Of a DNA stretch of 64,000 nucleotides, positions 1-13,100 are shown in pieces. The stretch is from Lateolabrax maculatus (lineage: Eukaryota > Chordata > Actinopteri > Acropomatiformes > Lateolabracidae): contig CM062202.1 of the NCBI GenBank assembly GCA_031216445.1, positions 131,501 through 195,500 of the forward strand, written 5' to 3'. The notes beneath the pieces were generated by a model. The model had not been told where the DNA came from. It searched no databases and saw only the letters and a program-made list of their open reading frames with translations. Made by a program: the position numbers and the translations under genes. How positions within the stretch are numbered: the stretch's first letter is position 1; each line of letters begins with the position of its first letter.

Positions 1-393
1 AAGCTCCTCCTTGACTTTGGAAATTACTGCTAGCAAAACATTCTCAACTCAAGGTCCCCTTAGCGGCTTGTTTTTTGGAGCTATGGATGGTATCATAGGG
101 TCTTCCTCGGCAGATATAACCTGCTCAGTTGACAGTTCAGTCTAGTCTGAGAAAAGGGAGTAAGAGGACCATTAGTGTAGATTGTTCGGATCATCAGTGA
201 CCTGAAATTTGTTCAGTTTTTGTTTTATTCTTGTATATTTTCACATCTTCAGCAGCCTGGAAGATAAAATGATCTTTATGGTTCAGATGTTTGTAAGTTG
301 TGACGAAGTGACATTATCTGTTCAGTCCAATAAACAAACATCTTATCGTAATAATAAAGTCATGACAGGGAGAGCCTTCTGTTTATTGCTGCA

Positions 394-438
394 GGATTAT
401 CTGTGTGTTCAGTCTGTAATGATCAGCATGCTGACCAG

Positions 439-484
<46 letters not shown>

Positions 485-505
485 TGGGTGGGGGGGGGTT
501 ATAAA
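394..505 (+). promoter_or_regulatory. sag: Predicted rod-type promoter of sag: CRX-like site, NRL-like sites, TATA box
   Basis: TATAAA lies at 500-505. Upstream are GGATTA at 394-399 (reverse of TAATCC, the CRX/OTX core) and TCAGCATGCTGA at 423-434, which is two inverted TGCTGA half-sites as used by NRL/MAF proteins. A (GT)21 tract (441-482) and a G-run separate these sites from the TATA box. The motifs are seen directly; their use in rods is inferred from known photoreceptor promoters. Confidence 0.5.
441..482. repeat. (GT)21 microsatellite in the sag promoter
   Basis: An uninterrupted GT dinucleotide run sits between the putative NRL-like site and the TATA box. Alternating purine-pyrimidine DNA of this length can adopt Z-form. 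Confidence 0.95.
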
Positions 506-529
506 TGCAGCTCTGTGAGTCTGATCAGC

Positions 530-573
530 TGTTAGAAACCTGCCGTCCTCCTGCTGCTCATCTCTGCTCTCAG
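530..573 (+). other. sag: Probable non-coding first exon of sag (5' UTR)
   Basis: About 25-30 bases after the TATA box, a short stretch ends in CTCTCAG followed by a good donor (GTCAGT) at 574. The next acceptor, TTCTGCAG at 1155-1162, starts the exon that holds the ATG at 1185. A short untranslated first exon is usual for S-arrestin genes. The transcription start itself is inferred from TATA spacing. Confidence 0.55.
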
Positions 574-799
574 GTCAGTCTCTCTGTTCTGTTTTCTACA
601 TCAGATTTTATATTAAATATTAAAATATTCCTTAAAAAACACTGACAGAGTTACTGGACATGTTATTATTCATCCTGGCTGCCAACACATCTCGTCTTCT
701 TGTGCTTTCAATGGAAGTGATGAAGGACTGAAGATGATATGAAGCTTCTGCAGTCTGTGACACATCTGGGACCTCAGACTGTTGAAGCTTTACTTTAAC

Positions 800-831
<32 letters not shown>

Positions 832-834
832 CGC

Positions 835-838
<4 letters not shown>

Positions 839-902
<64 letters not shown>
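839..902. repeat. (AT)n microsatellite, sag intron 1
   Basis: About 32 uninterrupted AT dinucleotides follow a short GT run. This is a simple repeat in the intron between the non-coding first exon and the ATG exon. Confidence 0.95.
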
Positions 903-905
<3 letters not shown>

Positions 906-1184
906 AACTTATCCTTTAACAGTCAAGTGTAAAAGGATAAGTTAAGTTTAAGTTTAGTCTCCAGTTGGTAAAACTCACATTTGTTTCAGTCATTCATGTT
1001 TCTTTATATTTGTTTATAGTAAGTAAATATTGAAGTAGAACAAGTTTGTCCAGGTCACCAAGAGGGAGCGTCAAACTGTCCTGGACTGGTTAGTTAGACC
1101 TGTGTCTCAAACCAACTATAGAGTCTAATTTTAAGAGAATAAAGATCTTGTCTGTTCTGCAGGTCGTGATATCCGTCTGTCACC

Positions 1185-4100
1185 ATGAGTCCCAAACACG
1201 TCGTCTTTAAGAAGGTTTCCCGCGACAAGTCAGTAAGTTGTGCACAGTCATCTGGTTTAGTGTATGGAAAGTGATCCATGATGGAGGGATGAGGGAGAAA
1301 CTGAGCTGTGGCCAGACGGTCAGCAGTTCAGGCTCCAGAAGAGCACTTCCTCCACTCTTACTGCCCCTGAAGGACCCTTGAGCAAGGCACTGAACCTCCT
1401 CTGAACCTCTGTGTTTCAGGTGGCGGTCTACATGGCCAAGAGAGACTTTGTGGATCACTGTGACTTTGTGGATCCTGTTGGTGAGTTAAAACTAAACCTT
1501 TGAAATCCTTTAAAATATGTAAACCAGGTTTATGTCTGACTACAGGAGGGTTTGTGATTAGCTCTTTAGCTAACAACATACACATGTAAATCAGACAGAC
1601 TCGGAGTTGTTTCAAGGTGTTTATTTTTTCTCTTTTGATGGAGCTAGGCTAACGGTTTCCCCCTGCTTACAGTCTTTGTGCTAAGCTAGGCTAAACACAT
1701 CCTGGGCCAAGGCTGTCTAACCAACTGAACAAAACAGTGAATTGCCCCAGGGTCCCAGAAGCTGCAGCCCCACCTGACACCACCTGTTTCTGATCCTTAA
1801 TTTAGAATGTGTTGGGGAACGTTCATCACTAAATACAAAATCCACTGAAGTGGGTTCTGCATTGTTACCGAATGTTGTGTATCCGTGCAGCAGTGGGGCC
1901 TTCGTCAAAACAAGGTTTTCAGAACTTCATTATTTAAATTATTTTTGTCCGTCTGAAGTCTGACCTAAAATTTTGTAATGTTTCTTTAACCCTCAGTGAG
2001 TCCATCAGAAAGTCTGAGTGAACAGCTGGAGGGCATGTTAGGTTTGTTTCCAGCTGCAGACAGATGTTGAAGTGATGTGGAGCTGACAGTCTGCTTCTTT
2101 CTGTTTCAGATGGAGTTATTTTGATCGACCCGGTGCAGCTCAAAGGAAAGAAAGGTCAGTGACCTCCTTGTATCCACTCATTTCATCATCATCTCTGTCG
2201 TGTACCCTGTAGCTACATACCTCTGCGCCAACAACTAAAACATGAAATATGTTTTTACAAAATGAAGGCAGTAATATTGCAACAATCCAACAGGAAGTAT
2301 TTATTTAGTCAGTGATCCTTTGATCTGCAGGTTTCTGTTGTTTCCTGTGTTTGTCTGTTTGTGTTGAGCAGAGACTAAGACCCCCTCTACACCTTGCATT
2401 AAGATGTGTCTCGTATCTAGATATGATCGAACCTGATTACATTTACACCTGGTATTAACATGTCAGCCAAACATCACATCCTCCTCTCGTAGTTGTCCAG
2501 CGTAGTTGTCTGTGGATTGAAGACACAGTTGCATTTAGACTTGGGCGGTATCTATCTTTTCATAACTTCATACCTTCCTGACATTTCCCCTGGGCATACG
2601 GTATATGAAGGTGTGTGTAAAAATCAAAACGTAACAGCGGAGCTGACTGAAGTCATTGTAACCGGTTTAACAATGCTGTGTTTAATATGCAGTCAGGCCT
2701 AAATACTTCTGGCCCACAGAATAATGAATAGAGAGGAAATAAGCACCCTTCTGCCATAGTTTCCTGCTGGAGGAACAGAGGTCATTGACCGACACAGTGG
2801 GCTGAACGAAGACGATGTGCGGTGGGTGGTGGCAGACTGGTAGTAGAATAAAATCATGTGGCTTCTGACTTAAATACATGACAGGAGCAGAGGTGATTTT
2901 CTTTTCCACTAGTCCATTGATGTTGTCCCCACCAGGTGTAGAGCCAGCTGGTTGGTAACACCTGTTCCTACGGTGGTAGGTTTACATACTATAACTGACA
3001 ACTTTGACCGTTCCATTAGTTTTTATTGGCTCTCTGCATGACCTTGACCATTAGTGATACTCCCAGGTCTTATGATTGTCAGTACAGTTTTGAATTTAGG
3101 ACATATGCTTGTATTTTTACATTGTGGTGTTGCTACTTGAACTTAAGTAAAGGGGGGAATACTTGTTCCACCTCTGTATAGAGTGCAACTTTCATTGGAA
3201 AGTCTTACATACTATTTTCCACCAAAGAAATTGTGCCTATGAAAACTGTTGACTGTGGGGTCTGTGGATTATCTGCCATCATTGTTTATATGTCATCTTT
3301 ATGTGTCTCTAGTGTTTGTGATGCTGTCGTGTACATTTCGGTACGGCCGTCAGGACATGGATGTGATGGGCGTGGCCTTCAGGAGGGACCTCTTCCTGGT
3401 GACCCGGCAGGTTTACCCCGAAATGCAGGACAAAGAGAAGCTGACTCACACTAAGATCCAGCAGAAACTGCTCCGAAAATTGGGAGACAACGCCTTCCCC
3501 TTCTTCTTTGAGGTGAGACACTGAGACAGAAACAATCCGTCTATTTTTCGCAACTTGTCCAGGTCTCAGTTGCAGAAAGTTAAGACATGTCTCTCCACAG
3601 CCACGTCCTCCAGCTCCGCCTGGCAGATCCAGTTTCCGCACATAACCCCTCCAGTGTGGTCTGGGTTTGCCATGGTGTGTAAGTGTTAGAAGACCCTGAG
3701 ATCTAGGTTCTTTTCAGAAGGAGAAGTGGTTCTTCTCTGAGCTCCTCAGCCTGTTTCTATAGACCTTGTTTATCATCCACTGCTCCACTGCTCCACTTCA
3801 CCTTCACAAGTGAACAAAGATACTTCAGCTCCTTTACACCAGGCAGTGACTCATTCACAACCCAAGGGCAACCACCAATTTCCAATGGGTTGGGTTGTAA
3901 CTCTCCCGTATACTGGAGCAGTTTGTTCCAGTGTATGTACTGCAGGTGGCAAAATCATCAAATGTCAAGTCCCTAACCCTATTTGAGTAGCAATGAGGAT
4001 TCTAAAGAACTTATTAACTAATTAACTAATTCATTAACAAACACATACATGAACATACAAACAACGGAACATGTAAGGAGGAGGCTGCAACACAACAGGC

Positions 4101-7100
4101 CCATAAACAGGTCCATGAACGGGTCCAAGAATGGGGAACAGGTCCATGAACGGGCCCATGAACAGGGAACAGGCCCCTGAACAGGGAACAGGCCCCTGAA
4201 CAAGGAACAGGTCCATGAACGGATCCATGAACAGGGAACAGGCCACTGAACAGGCCTATGAATGGGTCCCTGAATAGTTTTTCCTATCTCTGTGGGCTTA
4301 TTTAACTGAATACCACAGGAATGTTGATAAGACAAGTGGGCTATAGCAGCAGTCACCTTATTCCAAGTGAAAACTACCCATTATTATTATTATTATTAGT
4401 TATTATAATCCAAAGCAGTAAAGATCTGAGCTTCAGCGGAACTAAAGTGTGAACAGAAAGAGGACTGAGTTTGGTTAGTTTAAAAGGACTATATGTAAAA
4501 AAAAAAAAAAAAAAACCTTAGTAAGTACTGTAGATGTCTCAGTAGATTTGAGTTAAAAGAAGTTTGTGTTTCAGTTTCCAGACAACCTGCCGTGTTCTGT
4601 TGCTCTGCAGCCTGGACCTTCTGATGTGGGAAAGGTAACTCCATCATTACTTCAGTATGTTTTAAATACCTTGAATACTAAGTACATCAGTAGTGACGAG
4701 GACATTCAGTCAGGTGGAAATGATGACAGTAGTGTTGAATCTACTGTCTGGTGGAGTAACTGTTGTATGCAGAGACAGAACGTCCAGCTTCAGACTCATG
4801 AAACACACCAAATATTTAGTGAACCTGCATGGAAGATGGATGGATGATTGATGGTTGGATGAATGATGGATGGATGGATAAGGATGGATGATGGATGGAT
4901 GGATGATTGATGGTTACATGGATGATGGATGGATGGATGATTGATGGTTGGATGATAGATGGATGATTGATGTTAGATGGATGATGGATGGATGGATGAT
5001 TGATGGTTGGATGGATAGATGAATGATGGATGGATAAAGATGGATGATGGATGGATGGATGATTGATGGATGGATAAGGATGGATGATGGATGGATGGAT
5101 GATTGATGGTTACATGGATGATGGATGGATGGAGGATGGATGATGGATGGATGGATGATTGATGGTTGGATGGATAGATGAATGAAGGATGGATAGGGAT
5201 GGATGATGGATGGATGGATGATTGATGGTTACATGGATGATGGATGGATGGAGGATGGATGATGGATGGATGGATGATTGATGGTTGGATGGATAGATGA
5301 ATGAAGGATGGATAGGGATGGATGATGGATGGATGGATGATTGATGGTTACATGGATGATGGATGGATGGATGATTGATGGTTGGATGGATAGATGAATG
5401 ATGGATGGATAGGGATGGATGATGGATGGATGGATGATTGATGGTTGGATGGATAGATGAATGATGGATGGATAAAGATGGATGATGGATGGTTGGATGA
5501 TAGATGTATGATGGATGATTGATGGCTGGATGGATGATTGATGGTTGGATGGATGATTGATGGATGATTAATTGATGGTTGGATGGATGATGGATGTCAG
5601 ATGGATGATGGATGGATGATTGATAAATGATTGATGGTTAGATGGATGATGGATGGAAGATGGATGATTGATGGTTGGATCGATGATGGATGGATGGAGG
5701 ATGGATGATTGATGGTTGGATGGATGATGGATGATTGATTGATGGATGATTGATGGTTAGATGGATGATGGATGGATGATTGATGGTTGGATGGAGGATG
5801 GATGGATGGATGATTGATGGATGGATGGATGATTGATGGATGGATGATTGATGGTTAGATGGATAGATAGATGGATGGATGGATGGATGATTGATTGATG
5901 GATGATTGATTGATGGATGATTGATGGATGGATGGATGATTGATTGATGGATGATTGATGGTTAGATGATAGATGGATGGATGGATGATTGATTGATGGA
6001 TGATGGATGGATGGATGATGGATGGATGGAGGATAGATCGATGATGGATGATTGATGGTTGGATTGATGGATGGATGATTGATGGATGATTGATGGTTGG
6101 ATGGATGATGATTGATGGATGATTGATGGTTGGATCGATGATGGATGGACAGAGGATGGATGATTGATGGTTGGATGGATGATGGATGATTGATTGATGG
6201 ATGATTGATGTTAGATGGATGATGGATGATGGAAAATGGATGATTGATGGTTGGATCGATGATGGATGGAGGATGGAGGATGGATGGATGGATGATTGAT
6301 GGATGGGTGGAAGATGGATGATTGATGTTAGATGGATGGATGGAGGATGGATGGATAGATGGACTGAGGGTGGATGGTTGATGGATGGATGATTGATGGT
6401 TTGATGGATGGATGGAGGATGGATGATTGATGGTTGGATGGATGGATGGATGATTGATTGATGGATGATTGATGGTTAGATGGATAGATGGATGGATGAT
6501 TGATTGATGGATGATTGATGGATGGATGGATGATTGATTGATGGATGATTGATGGTTAGATGGATGGATGGATGGATGGATGATTGATTGATGGATGATT
6601 GATGGATGGATGGATGATTGATTGATGGATGATTGATGGTTAGATGGATGATGGATGGATGGAGGATAGATCGATGATGGATGATTGATGGTTGGTTGGA
6701 TGGATGGATGGATGGATGATGGATTGATGGATGATTGATTGATGGATGATTGATGGTTAGATGGAGGATGGATGGATGGATGGATGGATGATTGATGGAT
6801 GATGGTTAGATGGATGATGGTTAGATGGATGATGGATGGATGATTGATGGATGGATGATTGATTGATGGATGATGGATGATTGATGGTTGGATCAATGAT
6901 TGATGGATTTATGGATGATTGATGGTTGGATTGATGATGGATGGATGATTGATTGATGGATGGATGATTGATGGATGGATGATTGATGGTTGGATGATTG
7001 ATGGATGGATGGATGATTGATTGATGGTTGGATTGATGGTTGGATGGATGATGGATGGATGATTGATTGATGGTTGGATGGATGATGGATGGATGATTGA

Positions 7101-10100
7101 TTGATGGTTGGATGGATGATTGATTGATGGTTGGATGGATGATGGATGGATGATTGATGGATGGATGGATGGATGATTGATGGATGGATGGATGATTGAT
7201 TGATGGTTGGATGGATGATTGATGGATGGATGATTGATTGATGATTGATGGATGGATGATTGATTGATGGTTGGATGGATGATGGATGGATGATGGATGG
7301 ATGGATGGATGATTGATTGATGGATGGATGATGGATGGATGATTGATTGATGGATGGATGATGGATGGATGATTGATTGATGGATGGATGATTGATTGAT
7401 GGATGGATGGATGATTGATGGATGGATGATTGATGGATGGATGATTGATGGTTGGATGGATGATGGATGGATGATTGATGGATGGATGGATGGATGATTG
7501 ATTGATGGTTGGATGGATGATGGATGGATGATTGATTGATTGATGGTTGGATGGATGATTGATGGATGGATGGATGGATGGATGATTGATGGATGGATGA
7601 TTGATTGATGGATGGATGGATGGATGATTGATGGATGGATGATTGATGGATTGATGGATGGATGATGGATGGATGGATGATTGATTGATGATTGATGGAT
7701 GGATGGATGGATGATTGATGGATGGATGGATGATTGATTGATGGATGGATGGATGGATGATTGATGGATGGATGATTGATGGTTGGATGGATGATGGATG
7801 GATGATTGATGGATGGATGGATGGATGATTGATGGATGATGGATGGATGATTGATTGATTGATGGATGGATGATTGATTGATGGTTGGATGGATGATTGA
7901 TGGATGGATGATGGATGGATGGATGATTGATTGATGGATGGATGGATGATGGATGGATGGATGATTGATTGATGGATGGATGATGGATGGATGGATGATT
8001 GATGGATGGATGGATGATGGATGGATGGATGATTGATGGATGGATGGATGATTGATTGATGGATGGATGATTGATTGATGGATGGATGGATGATGGATGG
8101 ATGGATGATTGATGGATGGATGGATGATGGATGGAGGGATGATTGATTGATGGATGGATGATGGATGGATGGATGATTGATGGATGGATGGATGATTGAT
8201 GGATGGATGGATGATTGATGGATTGATGATTGATGGATGATGGATTGATGGATGATGGATGGATGGATGATTGATGGATGGATGGATGGATGATTGATTG
8301 ATGGATGGATGATTGATTGATGGATGGATGGATGATTGATGGATGGATGGATGGATGATGGATGATTGATGGATGGATGGATGGATGATTGATGGATGGA
8401 TGGATGGATGATTGATGGTTGGATGGATGATGGATGGATGATTGATGGATGGATGATTGATTGATGGTTGGATGGATGATTGATTGATTGATTGATGGAT
8501 GGATGATTGATGGATGGATGATGGATGGTTGGATGGATGATTGGATGATGGATGGATGGATGATTGATTGATGGATGGATGATGGATGGATGGATGATGG
8601 ATTGATGGATGGATGATGGATTGATGGATGGATGATTGATGGATGGATGATTGATGGATGGATGGATGGATGATTGATGGATGGATGGATGATTGATGGA
8701 TGGATGGATGATTGATTGATGGATGGATGATTGATGGATGGATGGATGATTGATGGATGGATGGATGATTGATGATGGATGGATGATTGATGGATGGATG
8801 GATGATGGATGGATGATTGATGGATGGATGGATGGATGATTGATGGATGGATGGATGATTGATGGATGGATGGATGATTGATTGATGGATGGATGATTGA
8901 TGGATGGATGATTGATGGATGGATGGATGATTGATGGATGGATGGATGGATCATGTTCACGTCCCTCTGTGTGTATCTGACAGAAATGTGCAGTGGAGTT
9001 TGAGGTGAAAGCGTTCTGTGGTGAGAATCAGGACGAGAAGATCGACAAACAGTGAGTTCAATAACAGTGAAGTATTATTATTATTTTACGATTATAGTAA
9101 TTTAAAGGAAAATCATAAGATGATGTTTATTAGCGAAGCTGCTTTCTTTTATACTTGTGGAATTATTTAATGTTGTTTGATTTGATATTAATATTTGATG
9201 TTCTGTCTGTTTCTGCAGGAGTTCAGTTCGTCTCACCATCCGCAAGATCCAGTTCAGTCCAGAGGACAGTAAACTGGTTCCAGTAGCTGAGACCACCTTC
9301 GAGTTCCTGATGTCTGAGAAACCGCTGCACGTCAAAATGAGCCTGCCCAAAGAGGTGAGACAGACAGACAGACAGACAGTCAATCAGTGAGTCAGACAGA
9401 CAGACAGTCAATCAGTGAGTCAGTCAGTCAGTCAGTCAATCAGTGAGTCAGACAGACAGTCAGTCAGTCAGTCAATCAGTGAGTCAGACAGACAGTCAGT
9501 CAGTCAGTCAATCAGTGAGTCAGACAGACAGTGAAACAGTCAGACAGACAGACAGACAGACAGTCAGTCAATCAGTGAGTCAGACAGACAGACAGTCAGT
9601 CAATCAGTGAGTCAGACAGACAGACAGTCAATCAGTGAGTCAGACAGACAGTCAGTCAATCAGTGAGTCAGACAGACAGTCAGTCAGTCAGTCAATCAGT
9701 GAGTCAGACAGACAGTGAAACAGTCAGACAGACAGACAGACAGTCAATCAGTGAGTCAGACAGACAGACAGTCAATCAGTGAGTCAGTCAGTCAGTCAGT
9801 CAATCAGTGAGTCAGACAGACAGTCAGTCAGTCAGTCAATCAGTGAGTCAGACAGACAGTCAGTCAGTCAGTCAATCAGTGAGTCAGACAGACAGTGAAA
9901 CAGTCAGACAGACAGACAGACAGACAGTCAGTCAATCAGTGAGTCAGACAGACAGACAGTCAGTCAATCAGTGAGTCAGACAGACAGACAGTCAATCAGT
10001 GAGTCAGACAGACAGTCAGTCAATCAGTGAGTCAGACAGACAGTCAGTCAGTCAGTCAATCAGTGAGTCAGACAGACAGTGAAACAGTCAGACAGACAGA

Positions 10101-13100
10101 CAGACAGTCAATCAGTGAGTCAGACAGACAGACAGTCAATCAGTGAGTCAGACAGACAGTCAGTCAATCAGTGAGTCAGACAGACAGTCAGTCAGTCAGT
10201 CAATCAGTGAGTCAGACAGACAGTGAAACAGTCAGACAGACAGACAGACAGACAGTCAGTCAGTGAACCAGACAGTCAGTCAGTGAACCAGACAGTCAGT
10301 CAGTCAATCAGTGAGTCAGACAGACAGTCAGTCAATCAGTGAGTCAGACAGACAGTGAAACAGTCAGACAGACAGACAGACAGTCAGTGAACCAGACAGT
10401 CAGTGAGTCAGACAGACAGACAGTCAGTCAGTCAATCAGTGAGTCAGACAGTCAGTCAGTCAATCAGTGAGTCAGACAGACAGTCAGTCAGTCAATCAGA
10501 CAGTCAGTGAGTCAGACAGACAGACAGACAGTCAGTCAATCAGTGAAACAATCAGTCAGTGAGTCAGACAGACAGACAGTCAGTCAGTCAGTGAGCAGAC
10601 AGACAGACATACAGTCAGTGAGCAGTCAGTCAGTCAGTGAGCAGACAGACAGTGAAACAGTCAGTCAGCCAGTCAGTGAGCAGACAGACAGACAGTCAGT
10701 CAATCAGTGAGCAGACAGACAGACATACAGTCAGTGAGCAGTCAGTCAGTGAGCAGACAGACAGTGAAACAGTCAGTCAGACAGTCAGTCAGCCAGTCAG
10801 TGAGCAAACAGTCAGTCAGTGAAACAGTCAGTCAGTGAGGCAGTCAGACAGACAGACAGACAGGCCAACCAACCGACCAATCAGATCATTTTTATTTGTA
10901 TAATGCCAAATCATAACAGAAGTTATCTGTCTGTCTGATTGACTGCCTGTCCACCTGTCTGTGTGTCCATATCTCTGACCCTCCGTCCACCTGTCTGACC
11001 CTCTGTCCACCTGTCTGACCCTCTGTCCACCTGTCTATCTGCAGACCTTCTACCATGGTGAACCTGTCAGAGTGAATGTAGAAATCACCAACTTGTCCAG
11101 CAGGAACATCAAAGACATCAGTGTGTCAGGTGACATCATACGTGTTGTTTCTAACACGCAGATCAGATCAACATCAGTCGGAAACAAACGTTAACAAGTG
11201 TTTTATGTTTTATAATTCATCTGTTAGCTCTTAATTAAATAATTTCCTGTCTGTGCTTAGTTGAACAGGTGACCAACGTTGTTCTGTACTCTAATGACAA
11301 ATACGTCAAATCAGTGGCCAAAGAAGAGACCAAGTGAGTTCAACTCTTTTTATTGACTCTTTAACTCTGGGCCTGAGGGGCTTTTATTTTGATACATTAG
11401 CTGAATAAATAAATAAATCACTACAGTTGATACATTATAATACATAATATATTCAAACCGTGGAGCTCTTGATGATAGAAACTAAAGATTATATTTATTT
11501 TTCTTTTGTGTGTCTTTTAACTGAGTTATTTTAGTTAGTTTGAAGGCCAGCATGGGTCATATGGGAGAAAAGATGAGTTCAGATCAATGTGAGGGACAAC
11601 AGAATATGTACCTGACATTCAGAATAAATGCAGGGAATTATTACTGTGTTTGCAGTGACTCCGTCCCCTCTGGTACCAGTCTGAAGAAGGACTACACTCT
11701 GCATCCTCTGCTGGCTCACAACAAGGACAGGAGAGGACTCGCTCTGGACGGACGACTGAAACATGAAGACACCAACCTGGCTTCATCCAGCGTGTAGGAG
11801 ACGCTGAGAGACACTGAGACACAGAGAGAGACTCTTACGATGATCTATAACTCTGACTAGAGATAACTGTCTCTTTGTGTCTCTGTCTCAGAGTGAAGCA
11901 GGAGGTGCTGAAGGAGGTTCAGGGGATGCTGGTCTTCTACAGGGTCGTGGTGAGGATGATCGCTTCTGGGTGAGTGTGAACCCCTCGGCATGCTGGGAGG
12001 TCAGCTGACAGGTGACGTACACTGTAACCTCACCTGTCGGCAGTCAGCAGCCACATCAGCTGATGGTGGCCAATCAGCAGTCATAATGCCTGCTCTGTTC
12101 TGTACCCTACGGGGATCCTGCTGCTGCTCCTAGAACAGAGCCATACTGCACATACATCTTACTGCATATAGATCGGGTTTCTTTGACAAAGGGGTCCTGT
12201 CTAAAACAAAGTGAATTTTAAATTTATTTCATATTTTAATGACTGAAAATGTGTGAAAGTCTGACGATAAAAACTGTTTCTCTCTGTTCTGTGTTCACAC
12301 CGGCAGGACGGTCGGATCCAGGTACCGATCAGATATACACCGTACACACTGTACACACTGTACACAATATACAGTAAACACTGTACACAATATACACAAT
12401 GTACACACTACACAATACACACACTGTACAGTACACACAGTAACATATATGTAATCAGATCTGACCTGTGTGTGTTACAGTGAGGTGTCTCTGGAGCTTC
12501 CATTCAGACTGATGCATCCTAAACCTGAACCAGGTACAAACCACCACTCCTACTCTCCCCTCTCTCCCTCCCTCCCTCCTCCTCTCTCCCCTCTCTCCCT
12601 CCCTCCTCCTCTCTCCCTCCCTCCTCCTCTCTCCTCCTCCCTCTCCCTCCCCTCTCTCCCTCCCTCCTCCTCTCTCTCTCCCTCCTCCTCTCTCCCCCTC
12701 TCTCCCTCCTCCTCTCTCCTCCTCCCTCTCCCTCCCCTCTCTCCCTCCCTCCTCCTCTCTCCCTCCTCCTCTCTCCCTCCTCCCCTCTCTCTCTCCCTCC
12801 TCCTCTCTCCCCCTCCCTCCTCCTCTCTCCCCCTCTCTCCCTCCTCCTCTCTCCTCCTCCCTCTCCCTCCCTCTCTCTCCTCCTCTCTCTCTCTCCTCCT
12901 CTCCCTCCTCCTCTCTCTCTCCCTCCCCTCTCTCTCCTCCTCTCTCTCCCTCCCTCTCTCTCCTCCTCTCTCTCCCTCCCTCTCTCTCCTCCTCTCTCTC
13001 CCTCCCCTCTCTCTCTCCCTCCTCCTCTCTCCTCCTCTCTCTCCTCCTCCCTCTCCCTCCCCTCTCTCTCCTGCTCCTCCTTGTCTCCCTCCTCCTCCTC

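Noticed and set aside
5757..8960. Two long reverse-strand ORFs (379 and 683 codons) rich in IHPS/NHPS repeats, resembling a repetitive protein
   Set aside because: They are the reverse reading of a GATG tetranucleotide array inside sag intron 6. A 4-bp period gives no stops by construction; there is no start context, splice signal or non-repeat coding sequence.
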